DNA of 64,000 nucleotides from Clostridiaceae bacterium AM27-36LB (GCA_003480725.1 QUJQ01000005.1:205172-269171); one strand, 5' to 3'. Shown: positions 24,021-32,985, counted from the first letter of the stretch. Notes: generated from the letters alone by a model not told the origin. Program-made: numbers and translations.

Positions 24021-25397
24021 TCACCGATTTACGGAAGAAGTCTCCGGCAGCTTGCCAAACTCATAAAGCATCATAGAAACGGTAATAACCACCAGAATTG
24101 CATCTGTCAGAGCAATCGCCAGCCATACGCCACGAATACCCATGCCGCCGATCATCGGAAGAACCACGCAGAGAGGAATAAACAGAATAATCTGGCGGAA
24201 CAGCACCAGCCAAGTTGCCTTTTTCGCCTTGCCCAAAGACTGGAACAGGGTTACGGCAATCATAAAGCTGCCTTGCAGGACATAAGTGCTGAACATGATA
24301 CGGAAGTTGGTTGCACCCGATGCCGCGATACCCGGCGTTGTCAGGAACATGGATAAAATCTTCTCTGGAAACAGCTCGGCAGGAATATAGAACACCAGCG
24401 ACAGCAGCGTTGCAGCAGTAATAAAAACCCTGGTCAGCGTCTTTACCCGGTCATAGTCCTTTGCACCATAGTTTGTACCGGCGGCAGGCTGGAATCCCTG
24501 ACTGATCCCCCACAGAGGAACGAAAGAGAAATTCCAGAAGCGGAGCGCCGCACCTAAAAGAAGCTGTGAAGTTTCCCCGCCATAGTTCGATGCCACACGA
24601 TAGATCACTGTCTGCTGTACCAAGGTCAGAATCTGCATCAACAGAGCAGATACCCCGACAGAAAGAACCTGGGGAAGCAGTTCTCCGTCAATGCGGATGC
24701 GCCCAATCTTCACATGAGGACTTTTTTTCTTGAAATACCACAGCGTAATTGCAGCCTGGACAAACTGGGAGAAAATCGTTGCATAAGCAGCCGCCTCAAT
24801 GCCCATACCGTAGGGATTCAGGATACTGATAAAAATAGGGTCAAGAATGATATTCAAAATAGCGCCGCTGGCAATAATCGTCATTGCCTTTTTAAGCTGG
24901 CCTTCTCCGCGAATGACCATGTTTGCACTTTGAAAAAAGTTTACAAACAAGGAACCGGCAAAGATAATCCGTAGATATTTTTCCGCATAATTCAAAATGT
25001 TGTCGCTGGCTCCGGTCAGGGACAAAAGCTGGCGGGTGAACACCATGCCTACCACTGTATAGATAACGGACAGCAGAAGAACCATAGCAACCAGGTTGCC
25101 CATGATCTTCTTAATTGTGTTTTCATCCTTCTTGCCGATAGCGCGGGACAGTACCGATGCAGAACCCACGCCCAGCATGGCCGCTGAACCGGCATTGATA
25201 AGCGTCAAGGGATAGGATACCGATATGGCTCCCATCTGCACGTCACCGACCATCTGGCCGACAAAGATGGAATCCATCATGTTATAAAGCCCAACGACCA
25301 CCATGCCAAGAACCGCAGGGATGCTAAGTTCAATCATCAGCGGCCAGGGGCTTTTTGTTAAGAGCTTTGTTCTTGTGTCAAGTGCCTGTTTCATCAC
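24021..25397 (-). CDS. MATE family efflux transporter
   Basis: This 458-residue protein has about twelve membrane helices arranged as two MATE repeats. Typical blocks are IPAVLGMVVVGLYNMMDSIF with FVGQMVG in the first half, and GISQGFQPAAGTNYGAKDYD in the second. MATE proteins export drugs or metabolites using Na+ or H+. The start is the GTG at 25397 or the ATG directly behind it, both served by AGGAGG. It heads the feo operon and has an AraC-type operator at 25522-25555, suggesting joint control of export and iron uptake. The substrate is unknown. Confidence 0.92.
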   Translation of the reverse strand: MMKQALDTRTKLLTKSPWPLMIELSIPAVLGMVVVGLYNMMDSIFVGQMVGDVQMGAISVSYPLTLINAGSAAMLGVGSASVLSRAIGKKDENTIKKIMGNLVAMVLLLSVIYTVVGMVFTRQLLSLTGASDNILNYAEKYLRIIFAGSLFVNFFQSANMVIRGEGQLKKAMTIIASGAILNIILDPIFISILNPYGMGIEAAAYATIFSQFVQAAITLWYFKKKSPHVKIGRIRIDGELLPQVLSVGVSALLMQILTLVQQTVIYRVASNYGGETSQLLLGAALRFWNFSFVPLWGISQGFQPAAGTNYGAKDYDRVKTLTRVFITAATLLSLVFYIPAELFPEKILSMFLTTPGIAASGATNFRIMFSTYVLQGSFMIAVTLFQSLGKAKKATWLVLFRQIILFIPLCVVLPMIGGMGIRGVWLAIALTDAILVVITVSMMLYEFGKLPETSSVNR

Positions 25398-25492
25398 TCT
25401 ATTCCTCCTGGTCTATTTTAATTTCGAGGTATCCAGCAAAGCGCGCCAGTGACGTGCCTTGCTGGATTAGCCATATCTAACTAACCACTTAA

Positions 25493-25560
25493 AGTATATA
25501 AAATCCGGGCTTCTTTGTACGCTCCCAACCGCAGGATTTACAATCCAATCTGAAACGAAT
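25493..25560 (-). promoter_or_regulatory. AraC-type operator and promoter of the MATE-feo operon
   Basis: Reading leftwards, GATTGGA and GTTGGGA half-sites are 21 bases apart. Exactly 23 bases after the element comes TATACT (25493-25498). The arrangement matches that before the AraC gene. About 95 bases of leader follow before the start codon, including a CCAGCAA/TTGCTGG inverted repeat at about 25434-25466. Confidence 0.65.
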
Positions 25561-25563
25561 TTA

Positions 25564-25596
25564 GGAGCGGAAAGGACATAAGGCCCTTTCCGCTCC
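25564..25596. terminator. terminator behind csoR
   Basis: GGAGCGGAAAGG pairs with CCTTTCCGCTCC, a perfect 12-base stem directly behind the csoR stop. There is no long T-run on the minus strand, so efficiency is uncertain. Confidence 0.7.
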
Positions 25597-25601
25597 CGTT
25601 G

Positions 25602-25865
25602 TTACTGTATCATTTTTTCCAGTAGTTTCAGGGCTTCCTCAAGTTTTGGATTTACGGCGTCCGTTTGCAGGGCCTCCCGGACGCAGCTTCGTATATGGGC
25701 TTGCAAAATCTGCTGATTGGCGCTTTTTAATAACGCCTGTGTAGCAAGAAGCTGATTGGAAATATCCACGCAATAGCGATTTTCCTCAACCATTTGCAGG
25801 ATACCGTCAATTTGTCCTCTGGCGATTTTTAACTTGTGAACAATATCGCCTTTCTTGGCCTTCAT
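25602..25865 (-). CDS. csoR: CsoR-type copper-sensing repressor
   Basis: This 87-residue all-helical repressor of the CsoR/RcnR family carries the metal-binding pattern Cys in RYCVDIS (about residue 32) and His/Cys in QAHIRSCV (about 57 and 61). The first helix GDIVHKLKIARGQIDGIL is typical. With Cu(I) bound, CsoR releases the operator of copper export genes. It stands directly downstream of copA, with ten bases between them, so both are transcribed together and copA is likely its target. Confidence 0.88.
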   Translation of the reverse strand: MKAKKGDIVHKLKIARGQIDGILQMVEENRYCVDISNQLLATQALLKSANQQILQAHIRSCVREALQTDAVNPKLEEALKLLEKMIQ

Positions 25866-25875
25866 AAACGGCCCG

Positions 25876-26085
25876 TTACTGGATACTGACGAGCTGATAG
25901 CCAGCGTCCTCGATAGCAGCTTTCAACACAGCATCCGGCACATCCTGGTCAAGCTGCACCTGGGCCGACTTGCTCTCCAGGTGAACGGCCACATCCTTGA
26001 TGCCCTGGATGTCCCGCAGCGCCTTATCAACGTGTTTCACACACATTCCGCAAACCATACCTTCGATGTTCAATACTTTTTCCAT
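25876..26085 (-). CDS. copZ: possible separately translated CopZ-like chaperone (internal start of copA)
   Basis: Within the copA frame an ATG at 26085 begins the C-terminal HMA domain ([20 protein letters not shown]). It is preceded at ideal distance by AAAAGGAG. The 69 residues correspond to a complete CopZ copper chaperone. I infer a former separate copZ gene that lost the stop codon of copA before it, so that both a fused and a free chaperone could be made. There is no experimental support. Confidence 0.4.
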   Translation of the reverse strand: MEKVLNIEGMVCGMCVKHVDKALRDIQGIKDVAVHLESKSAQVQLDQDVPDAVLKAAIEDAGYQLVSIQ

Positions 26086-28449
26086 GTGAATTGCTCCTTT
26101 TCGTTCTTCTTTTACTGTTGTCTGTTCGTACATAGGGTCTGAATCCAGTTCTGTATTGGCCTGATGCTTCGCCTTGAACCACCGCAGACGCAGGGCATTG
26201 GATACCACGAATACCGAACTAAAGCTCATAGCAAAAGCGCCGATCATGGGGTTCAGCTTCAACGCAAAGGGCAGATAGAACACGCCTGCCGCCACCGGGA
26301 TACCGATGATGTTGTAGATAAACGCCCAAAACAGATTTTGCTTGATGTTGCGGATAACCGCCTTACTAAGCTGGATTGCCGTAGACACATCCAGCAGATC
26401 GCTTTTCATCAAAACAATATCCGCTGACTCAATCGCCACATCCGTTCCGGCTCCGATAGCGATACCAACGTCCGCTCTGGCAAGGGCCGGAGCATCGTTG
26501 ATACCGTCACCGACCATCGCCACTTTCTTCCCGGCGCTCTGCAAACGGCGGATCTCCTTCTCCTTATCCTGGGGGAATACCTCTGCCACAACACGATCCA
26601 CGCCGACCTGACGCCGAATCGCTTCTGCGGTCTTTGCATTGTCGCCGGTCAGCATGACCACCTCAATGCCCATGCCGGTCAATTCCGCTATGGCCTGCTT
26701 GCTGGTGGGCTTGACTACATCCGCCACGGCAATAACACCAATAAACTGACCACCACGGGCAAAGAACAGAGGTGTTTTCCCGTCAACGGCCATTTTCTCA
26801 CCCAACTGAAGGAGTGCGTCGCCATTGATGCCATTTGCTGCCATCAGTCGGCGGTTTCCGGCAAGGCACGTTTCGTTTCCAATCTGCCCCACAAGGCCCT
26901 GACCGGGAATCTGCTTGAAACCGTCCACCGGAAGGAAGGAAAGGTCTGCTTTTTCGGCCTCCGCCACAATCGCGTCCGCCAGCGGATGCTCGGACATTTT
27001 TTCTAGCGAAGCGGCGATTTGCAGCAGCTCCTTTTGTGGAACGCCCTCTTTGCAGAGCATATTTGTCACTACGGGCGTACCCTGAGTAATTGTGCCGGTC
27101 TTATCCAGCACAACCGTATCAATGCTATGGGCCGTTTCCAGGGCCTCCGCCGATTTAATCAGGATACCGTTGCTTGCGCCCTTTCCGGTTCCGACCATAA
27201 TGGCCGTAGGCGTTGCAAGGCCCAGCGCACAGGGGCAGGAAATGACCAGAACGGAAATGCCGATAGACAGGGCAAATTCAAAGCCATATCCCAACAGCAG
27301 CCAGACAACAACCGCGATCAGCGCGATGCTGATAACTACCGGCACAAACACGCCGCTGACCTTATCAGCCAGTTTCGCAATAGGGGCCTTGGAGCTGGTC
27401 GCTTCATCCACCAGCCGGACAATCTGTGCCAGCGTGGTATCATCGCCCACCTTGGTGGCCTGCATCTTGAAATAGCCGGACTTACTTGTGGTCGCACCGA
27501 TCACTTTGTCCCCGATATGCTTCTCCACGGGGATGCTCTCGCCGGTCAGGGCAGATTCATCAACGGAGGAAAAGCCCTCTATGACAATACCATCTACCGG
27601 CACAGATTCACCGGCCTTGACAATCAGGGTTTCGCCCAACTGCACTTCTTCCACCGGCACCTGAAGCTCTTTTCCGTCCCGCTCCACGGTAGCCGTTTTG
27701 GGAGCCAGATTCATCAGCTTTGTGATTGCGTCCGAAGTCTTACCCTTTGCGCGGGCCTCCAGGGTTTTGCCCAAGGTGATAAGGGTCAGGATCATGCCTG
27801 CGGATTCAAAATACAAATCCATCATAAAGCTGTGAACCGTAGCCATATCCCCATGACCGAATCCGATGCCGATTTTGTAAACGGCGTAAATGCCATAAAC
27901 GATTGCGGCGCTGGAGCCTATCGCAATCAGCGAATCCATGTTAGGCGAGCCGTGGAACAGGGTCTTGAATCCCATCCGGTAATATTTGAAGTTGATAAAC
28001 ACCACCGGGATCAGCAGCAGGAATTGGGTAAATGCAAAGCTGATTGCATTTTCCATCCCCAGCAAGGAGCTGGGGAGCGGCCACCCCATCATGTGACCCA
28101 TAGAAATATAAAACAGCGGGATCGTAAAAAGTGCAGAAAGCAGCAGCCGCTGTTTCATCTGCTTGTATTCTGCCTGTGCCGTACTGACCTCCGGTTTTGC
28201 TGCCGGTGTGGTCGTTCGGCTCTTGTTTTGTGCGGAGGCTTTGGGAATCGCGCCATAACCGGCCTTTTCAACGGCCTGGACGATTCCCGCCGTATCCAAA
28301 ACGGATTCATCATAAGAAGCAACCATGCTGTTTTTTAACAGGTTGACGGATACTTCTTTGATGCCAGGTAGCTTTGCCACGCTCTTTTCCACTCTGGTAG
28401 AGCAGGCCGAGCAAGTCATACCCGTAATGTCAAATTGCTCCTTTTGCAA
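25876..28449 (-). CDS. copA: copper-exporting P1B-type ATPase with N- and C-terminal HMA domains
   Basis: The protein has about 857 residues. An N-terminal heavy-metal-associated domain ([10 protein letters not shown]) comes first, then membrane helices, the actuator TGES, the Cu-type ion motif [11 protein letters not shown], the phosphorylation site DKTGTIT and the hinge [12 protein letters not shown] second HMA domain ([10 protein letters not shown]) forms the last 69 residues, which is unusual because this domain normally stands at the N-terminus or is a separate CopZ. I chose the TTG at 28449 because GAAGGG precedes it and the HMA domain starts right there. A longer frame to 28581 has no ribosome site. 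csoR follows in the same transcript. Confidence 0.93.
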   Translation of the reverse strand: MQKEQFDITGMTCSACSTRVEKSVAKLPGIKEVSVNLLKNSMVASYDESVLDTAGIVQAVEKAGYGAIPKASAQNKSRTTTPAAKPEVSTAQAEYKQMKQRLLLSALFTIPLFYISMGHMMGWPLPSSLLGMENAISFAFTQFLLLIPVVFINFKYYRMGFKTLFHGSPNMDSLIAIGSSAAIVYGIYAVYKIGIGFGHGDMATVHSFMMDLYFESAGMILTLITLGKTLEARAKGKTSDAITKLMNLAPKTATVERDGKELQVPVEEVQLGETLIVKAGESVPVDGIVIEGFSSVDESALTGESIPVEKHIGDKVIGATTSKSGYFKMQATKVGDDTTLAQIVRLVDEATSSKAPIAKLADKVSGVFVPVVISIALIAVVVWLLLGYGFEFALSIGISVLVISCPCALGLATPTAIMVGTGKGASNGILIKSAEALETAHSIDTVVLDKTGTITQGTPVVTNMLCKEGVPQKELLQIAASLEKMSEHPLADAIVAEAEKADLSFLPVDGFKQIPGQGLVGQIGNETCLAGNRRLMAANGINGDALLQLGEKMAVDGKTPLFFARGGQFIGVIAVADVVKPTSKQAIAELTGMGIEVVMLTGDNAKTAEAIRRQVGVDRVVAEVFPQDKEKEIRRLQSAGKKVAMVGDGINDAPALARADVGIAIGAGTDVAIESADIVLMKSDLLDVSTAIQLSKAVIRNIKQNLFWAFIYNIIGIPVAAGVFYLPFALKLNPMIGAFAMSFSSVFVVSNALRLRWFKAKHQANTELDSDPMYEQTTVKEERKGAIHMEKVLNIEGMVCGMCVKHVDKALRDIQGIKDVAVHLESKSAQVQLDQDVPDAVLKAAIEDAGYQLVSIQ

Positions 28450-28845
28450 AATTATCCCTTCTTTCTTATGAAGATTTGTGCGAGTACCCCTCCCCCGTAG
28501 GGAACTAAATACCGTTATGAAAAGGGGCGTTTGGCACCTTGGGGGAAAGATGCTAAAGCCCCGAACATAAAGTTTACGCACAAGGTCTTTGACCGTTTTT
28601 CATTATACTTATCCTGCTTCTCCTTTGTCCGCTCCAAAGTGGAGCTTTTTTTATCCAAAGAGAAATGAGGTTTTTGCTGGAAATCCAATCAGCATGTTTT
28701 CCAATCCAAAGGGCAGAATCGCTCCCAAATCCATTGACTTTGAGGGGCTTCGTGAATATACTGGCAGCATGAACGATTAAACAACCTTTTAATTGTTCAT
28801 CCATATCAAACCAACCAAATACCAAAATGAAAGGGGGCTTTCTCC
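28450..28845. other. 396-bp divergent control region between copA and the HMA gene
   Basis: No gene is supported. The plus strand holds a TATACT box near 28604 and a compact terminator, GCTCC/GGAGC with seven Ts (28631-28652). Behind it lie repeated CCAATC words (28684-28710) that resemble the half-sites of the AraC operators but with other spacing. The terminator before a gene is compatible with attenuation of the downstream metal genes. Confidence 0.45.
28631..28652 (+). terminator. early terminator or attenuator in the leader of the HMA-zntA transcript
   Basis: A five-base GC-rich stem (GCTCC/GGAGC), a five-base loop and a run of seven Ts. It lies about 190 bases before the next plus-strand gene, with no gene before it on that strand. 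Confidence 0.6.
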
Positions 28846-29064
28846 ATGAAAAAGACCATTAAACTGCTTGACCTGGACTGCGGCCATTGTGCTGACAAAA
28901 TCCAGAACGCCGTGAAGAAGATCGACGGTGTGACCAGCGTATCCGTCAACTTCCTGGGTCAGAAGATGGTTCTGGAAGCGCCGGACGATCAGTTTGACGC
29001 TGTTCTGGCCGAAGCAAAGGCGCTGATTAAGCAGATCGAGCCGGATGTGACTGTTAAGGCGTAA
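28846..29064 (+). CDS. HMA-domain metal-binding protein
   Basis: This 72-residue heavy-metal-associated domain carries the metal site DLDCGHCADK and the KKIDGVTSVSVNFLGQK strand-helix pattern. The neighbouring ATPase lacks its own N-terminal HMA domain, so this looks like its detached metal-binding domain or chaperone. The GHC variant and the neighbour favour Zn/Cd/Pb over Cu. AAAGGGGG precedes the ATG. A terminator-like hairpin at 29076-29107 lies between the two genes. Confidence 0.85.
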   Translation: MKKTIKLLDLDCGHCADKIQNAVKKIDGVTSVSVNFLGQKMVLEAPDDQFDAVLAEAKALIKQIEPDVTVKA

Positions 29065-29075
29065 TGAAAAGCTGG

Positions 29076-29107
29076 ACACCGGCTGCCACACGGTAGCCGG
29101 TGTTTTT
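29076..29107 (+). terminator. hairpin with T-run between HMA gene and zntA-type gene
   Basis: ACACCGGCT pairs with AGCCGGTGT and is followed by five Ts. It may partly terminate transcription, so that the small HMA protein is made in excess over the ATPase. Confidence 0.75.
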
Positions 29108-29165
29108 CATCAATAGACAGAAAAAGCGTGACACGCTTTATGCTGCAACGAAAGGAGAATACACT

Positions 29166-31046
29166 ATGACACGAAAACAAAGGCACTTGCTCACACGCAT
29201 TATCGTGGCGGCGGTGCTGTTTCTTGCAGGCAGCTTGCTCCACCTCCCTGAATTGGCGGAGATGGCGGTCTTTCTCGTCTGCTATGTGGTTGTCGGTTGG
29301 GATATTGTCTGGAAGGCAATCACGAACATTCTGCATGGACAGGTGTTTGACGAAAATTTCCTGATGACGATTGCCACCATCGGCGCACTCATTTTGGGCG
29401 AACATTCCGAGGGCGTTGCCGTTATGCTGTTTTATCAGGTGGGCGAATGGTTCCAGTCCTATGCGGTGTCCAAGTCCAGAAAATCTATCGCAAGCCTGAT
29501 GGACATTCGCCCGGACTATGCCAACATCGAAAGGGATGGAAAGCTGGTTCAGGTTGACCCGGATGAGGTTCAGATCGGAGAAACCATTGTTGTGAAACCG
29601 GGAGAGCGCATCCCGCTGGACGGTACGATTCTCAAAGGCTTTTCCACCTTGGACACTTCGGCCCTGACCGGAGAATCCATGCCCCGCGAGGTGGAGCCGG
29701 GAATGGAGGTCATCAGCGGTTGTATCAACCAGACCGGTATCCTGAACATCCAGACCACAAAGGAATTTGGGGAATCCACCGTAGCCAAAATCCTTGACCT
29801 TGTAGAAAACGCAAGCGATAAGAAGGGCCGTATTGAGAATTTCATCACGCGCTTTGCCAGGTATTATACCCCGGTAGTGGTATTCGCTGCTCTGGCGCTG
29901 GCGATCCTGCCGCCGCTGATTACCCAGCAGCCATTCAGCACTTGGATTTACCGGGCCTTGACCTTCCTGGTGATTTCCTGCCCCTGTGCGCTGGTCATTT
30001 CCATTCCGCTTAGTTTCTTCGGAGGCATCGGCGGCGCATCCAAGATCGGTGTTCTGGTAAAGGGCAGCAACTATCTGGAGGCCCTGGCAAATACCGAGGT
30101 CGTGGTCTTTGATAAGACCGGCACACTGACAAAAGGCTCCTTTGCGGTCAGCGAGATCCACCCTGTCGGCATGGAGGAAGCGCAGCTTTTGGAGCTGGCC
30201 GCATACGCTGAGGACTACTCCAACCACCCGATTTCTCTTTCGATTAAGAACGCCTATGGAGAGAAAATCGACAACAGCCGGGTTTCCGATGTTCAGGAAA
30301 TTGCCGGTCACGGCGTACAGGCCGTGATTGATGGGAAAACGATTCTGGCAGGAAACACCAAGCTGATGGAGAAGGAGCATATTAAGTACACGCCGTCCTC
30401 CGCTGTCGGCACCGTGGTCTATCTGGCCTGTGACGGGAAATACGCTGGATGTATCGTCATTGAGGACGAGATCAAGGCCGATGCTCCAGCCGCAATCAAG
30501 CTGCTGAAATCTGCCGGTATCCGCAAAACGGTCATGCTGACCGGCGACGCAGACGCCGTTGGAAAGAAAGTCGCTGGACAGCTTCATCTGGATCAGGTTT
30601 ATACCGAACTACTCCCGGCTGATAAGGTTGATCGTGTGGAAAGCCTGCTGAAGCAGAAAAGCGAAAAAGGTATGCTGGCCTTTGTTGGGGACGGTATCAA
30701 TGACGCTCCCGTACTGGCGCGGGCCGATGTCGGTATTGCTATGGGCGGATTGGGTTCCGATGCTGCCATTGAAGCTGCTGACGTTGTTCTTATGACGGAT
30801 GAACCGTCCAAAATTGCCGCTGTTATGAAGATCGCCCGTAAGACGATTCGCATCGCAAATCAGAACATTGTGTTTGCTCTGGGCGTTAAATTCCTGGTTC
30901 TGATTTTAGGTGCGCTGGGCTATGCGAATATGTGGGCGGCGGTGTTCGCGGATGTAGGCGTTTCCATTATTGCGATTCTCAATGCCATCCGCGCCATGCG
31001 GGTCAAGCTGCCGGATATGCCTGCGGGCAGCACAAATCAGGGTTAA
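29166..31046 (+). CDS. zntA: Zn/Cd/Pb-transporting P1B-type ATPase
   Basis: The protein has 626 residues with eight membrane helices expected. Signatures: actuator TGES in DTSALTGESMPRE, ion motif SCPCALVISIPLS of the Zn/Cd/Pb subgroup, phosphorylation site DKTGTLT, hinge [20 protein letters not shown]. It exports divalent soft metals. The usual N-terminal HMA domain is absent and is supplied by the gene upstream. The ATG at 29166 follows AAGGAG; the longer frame to 29100 runs through the hairpin and is not used. The ArsR-type repressor gene at 31094-31459 is convergent. Confidence 0.93.
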   Translation: MTRKQRHLLTRIIVAAVLFLAGSLLHLPELAEMAVFLVCYVVVGWDIVWKAITNILHGQVFDENFLMTIATIGALILGEHSEGVAVMLFYQVGEWFQSYAVSKSRKSIASLMDIRPDYANIERDGKLVQVDPDEVQIGETIVVKPGERIPLDGTILKGFSTLDTSALTGESMPREVEPGMEVISGCINQTGILNIQTTKEFGESTVAKILDLVENASDKKGRIENFITRFARYYTPVVVFAALALAILPPLITQQPFSTWIYRALTFLVISCPCALVISIPLSFFGGIGGASKIGVLVKGSNYLEALANTEVVVFDKTGTLTKGSFAVSEIHPVGMEEAQLLELAAYAEDYSNHPISLSIKNAYGEKIDNSRVSDVQEIAGHGVQAVIDGKTILAGNTKLMEKEHIKYTPSSAVGTVVYLACDGKYAGCIVIEDEIKADAPAAIKLLKSAGIRKTVMLTGDADAVGKKVAGQLHLDQVYTELLPADKVDRVESLLKQKSEKGMLAFVGDGINDAPVLARADVGIAMGGLGSDAAIEAADVVLMTDEPSKIAAVMKIARKTIRIANQNIVFALGVKFLVLILGALGYANMWAAVFADVGVSIIAILNAIRAMRVKLPDMPAGSTNQG

Positions 31047-31056
31047 GCGCAATAGA

Positions 31057-31090
31057 AATGCGCCGCAACTTTCACACGCTGCGGCGCATT
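31057..31090. terminator. bidirectional terminator between zntA-type and arsR-type genes
   Basis: AATGCGCCGCA pairs with TGCGGCGCATT between convergent genes. The weak T-runs make it more likely a general stop structure. Confidence 0.8.
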
Positions 31091-31093
31091 TCC

Positions 31094-31459
31094 TTATTGT
31101 TCAGTCGGGCATGATATTTCAAACAACGCATCTATGGCATGATGCAGGAGCTTTGCCTGCGGCGTGTCCGACAGCGAATAATAAACTTCTTTTCCGTCCC
31201 TGCGGCTTGAAATGATTCCGCTCTTTTTTAATATCCGCAGATGATGTGACACAGCAGGGGCGCTCATATCCACAGCCGCCGCGAGATTACATACACATTC
31301 TTCACAATGGCACAGCAGCCATAGAATCCGCAGCCGGGTCGGATCGCCAAGCTGCTGAAATAAAAATGATATATCCTTAAACCCTTCCGCAGAGGGCATC
31401 TTATTTAAGACTTTTTCAATATTCTGTCCGTGGTTGTGGGGCAGATTGTAATGCGGCAT
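31094..31459 (-). CDS. ArsR/SmtB family metal-responsive repressor, CadC-like
   Basis: The 121-residue winged-helix protein carries a CadC-like metal motif in the third helix (CHCEECVCNLAAAVD) and a histidine-containing N-terminus (MPHYNLPHNHG). It then continues with APAVSHHLRILKKSGIISSR, the recognition helix, and the wing GKEVYYSL. The cysteine pattern predicts Cd/Pb/Zn sensing. The ATG at 31459 has GGAG before it. It faces the zntA-type gene and is divergent from the second ArsR gene; it probably represses the ATPase. Confidence 0.87.
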   Translation of the reverse strand: MPHYNLPHNHGQNIEKVLNKMPSAEGFKDISFLFQQLGDPTRLRILWLLCHCEECVCNLAAAVDMSAPAVSHHLRILKKSGIISSRRDGKEVYYSLSDTPQAKLLHHAIDALFEISCPTEQ

Positions 31460-31542
31460 AAAAATCAGCTCCTTCCTGTGACTATGATACTGACATAATT
31501 CTTGTCTGTCAAACAGCTTCATTATAGATTGGAGAAAAATAC

Positions 31543-31860
31543 ATGAACGAAACAGAGAAAACAACTTTTTCCGTTCCAAGCCCCGGCGAATTGGAACAAT
31601 TAACCGAGCTTCACAAAGCGATGGGCGATTACACACGGATGCGGATACTTTGGTATCTGATGCAGAAAGATTCCTGCGTCAGCGAACTGGCACAAAAGAT
31701 GGAGGTCACAGAATCGGCCATATCCCACCAGCTTCGTGCGCTTCGGATTGTCCGGTTAGTGCAATCACGCAAGGCCGGGAAAAACGTGATTTATTCCTTG
31801 CAGGACGAACATATCCGGTGGATTCTTGAAGAAACCTACGCTCATATTTCAGAAAGATAA
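31543..31860 (+). CDS. second ArsR family repressor
   Basis: This 105-residue winged-helix protein carries the blocks YTRMRILWYLMQKDSCVSEL, TESAISHQLRALRIVRLVQS and GKNVIYSLQDEHI. It has only one cysteine in the position of the metal helix (DSCVSELAQ), so the sensing differs from its neighbour. The last residues are not His-rich, unlike CzrA-type zinc sensors. The 83-base gap to the divergent first ArsR gene must hold both promoters. Its target is unclear. Confidence 0.85.
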   Translation: MNETEKTTFSVPSPGELEQLTELHKAMGDYTRMRILWYLMQKDSCVSELAQKMEVTESAISHQLRALRIVRLVQSRKAGKNVIYSLQDEHIRWILEETYAHISER

Positions 31861-31864
31861 AAAC

Positions 31865-31894
31865 GCAACCCCTGTGCTGTTTTGCAGGGGCTGC
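31865..31894. terminator. terminator between arsR-type and nitroreductase genes
   Basis: GCAACCCCTG pairs with CAGGGGCTGC (one mismatch) between convergent genes. Confidence 0.65.
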
Positions 31895-31906
31895 GCGGGT
31901 ATTCCA

Positions 31907-32425
31907 TTACAGCGTTTCGTAGGAAACCAACTGGCTCATCGGGATGCGCTGCTTATTGAAGCGATTGGGGTCGCCGGTTCCTTCATCGGAATAGCCGACA
32001 ACCAGAATGTTGACCGGCTCCAGGTTGGCCGGGAGGTCAAATTCCTTGTGCAGAACATCGGGCTTGAAGTAGCATACCCACACCGTTCCAAGGCCCAGCT
32101 CTGTGGCCTGGAGCATCATGTGGTCGGTCAGGATGGAGGCGTCAATGTCACCGGTCTGCTTCTGATCGAAAGGCCGTACCCACGCCTTATCGTGATCGGC
32201 GCAAACAATAATAGCCAGGGGCGCACCGTAGATATTGGCCGCTTTACTGATCTTTGCAAGACCTTCCTCGCTCTGAACGGCAATCAGGCGAATCGGCTGA
32301 AGGTTGGCAGCGGTCGGGGCCACATGAGCAGCCTCCAGAATCTGCTCCAGCTTCTCAGGCTCTACCTTCGTTTCCTTGTAATCGCGTACCGACATACGCT
32401 GCTTTGCAATCGTGATAAAATCCAT
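31907..32425 (-). CDS. nitroreductase family protein
   Basis: This 172-residue FMN-dependent oxidoreductase has the N-terminal FMN block AKQRMSVRDYKETKVEPEKL, then AAHVAPTAANLQPIRLIAVQ, the middle block ILTDHMMLQATELGLGTVWV and a C-terminal VGYSDEG. Such enzymes reduce quinones, nitro compounds or flavins. The start is the ATG at 32425 with AAAGGA before it. It is divergent from the HxlR regulator, the usual arrangement of a redox enzyme with its regulator. Confidence 0.9.
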   Translation of the reverse strand: MDFITIAKQRMSVRDYKETKVEPEKLEQILEAAHVAPTAANLQPIRLIAVQSEEGLAKISKAANIYGAPLAIIVCADHDKAWVRPFDQKQTGDIDASILTDHMMLQATELGLGTVWVCYFKPDVLHKEFDLPANLEPVNILVVGYSDEGTGDPNRFNKQRIPMSQLVSYETL

Positions 32426-32508
32426 AATATATAGTCCTTTCAGTATTTTTTTTTTGAGCATATCAAATCAACCATTGACCTAATTGTAGCACTTGAACAC
32501 AAAACCGC

Positions 32509-32554
32509 AAGAATGCACTTTTTCGGAAGATACTTCCCAAAAAGATAGCACCTT
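32509..32554. promoter_or_regulatory. 46-bp regulatory element, copy 1 (nitroreductase/hxlR)
   Basis: It lies between the divergent nitroreductase and hxlR genes and contains GCACTTTT, ACTTCCC and TAGCACCT words. The same words at the same spacing recur at 34069-34114; 35 of 46 positions agree by eye. A likely binding site of the HxlR protein. Confidence 0.6.
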
Positions 32555-32575
32555 GCGGGAAAGGAGAACCATTCT

Positions 32576-32932
32576 ATGAAATGTCAAACCAATCAGTTTA
32601 ACTGCCCCGTGGAGGCAACCCTTTCTTTGATCGGCGGCAAGTATAAGCCGTTGATCCTCTGGCATCTGATTGACCATCCATTACACTATATGGAGTTACA
32701 GCGGCTGATTCCAAACGCCACGCCGAAGATGCTTTCGCAGCAGCTTCACGATCTGGAAAACAACGGCATGATTCATCGTGAAGTAATTCCAGAAAAGCCG
32801 CCTAAGACGATATATTCTCTTACCCCATTTGGACAGAGCATCGTCCCCATTCTGGACGCGATGTGCCAATGGGGAAACAGCTATCTGGACGGCCTGGATG
32901 TGCAGCCGCCATGCTGTCAAAGCCGCAAATAA
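32576..32932 (+). CDS. HxlR family winged-helix regulator
   Basis: The 118-residue protein has the family pattern: an N-terminal cysteine in QFNCPVEATLSLIGGKYKPL, then ILWHLIDHPLHYMELQRLIP, ATPKMLSQQLHDLENNGMIH and a wing KTIYSLTPFG. HxlR proteins often sense electrophiles or disulfide stress by cysteine chemistry. Extra cysteines lie near the end (PPCCQSRK). AAAGGAG precedes the ATG at 32576. The divergent nitroreductase and the radical SAM gene share the element before it. Confidence 0.9.
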   Translation: MKCQTNQFNCPVEATLSLIGGKYKPLILWHLIDHPLHYMELQRLIPNATPKMLSQQLHDLENNGMIHREVIPEKPPKTIYSLTPFGQSIVPILDAMCQWGNSYLDGLDVQPPCCQSRK

Positions 32933-32935
32933 AAT

Positions 32936-32971
32936 GCTGGGCATAGCTGACGAAAAGCGGCTATGCCCAGC
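32936..32971. terminator. bidirectional terminator between hxlR-type and radical SAM genes
   Basis: GCTGGGCATAGC pairs perfectly with GCTATGCCCAGC between convergent genes. Confidence 0.85.
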
Positions 32972-32985
32972 GTATATTTTCTGCT

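Noticed and set aside
27019-28338. 439-codon open frame opposite copA
   Set aside because: Antisense shadow; the composition is histidine- and glutamine-rich as expected for the reverse of an ATPase gene.
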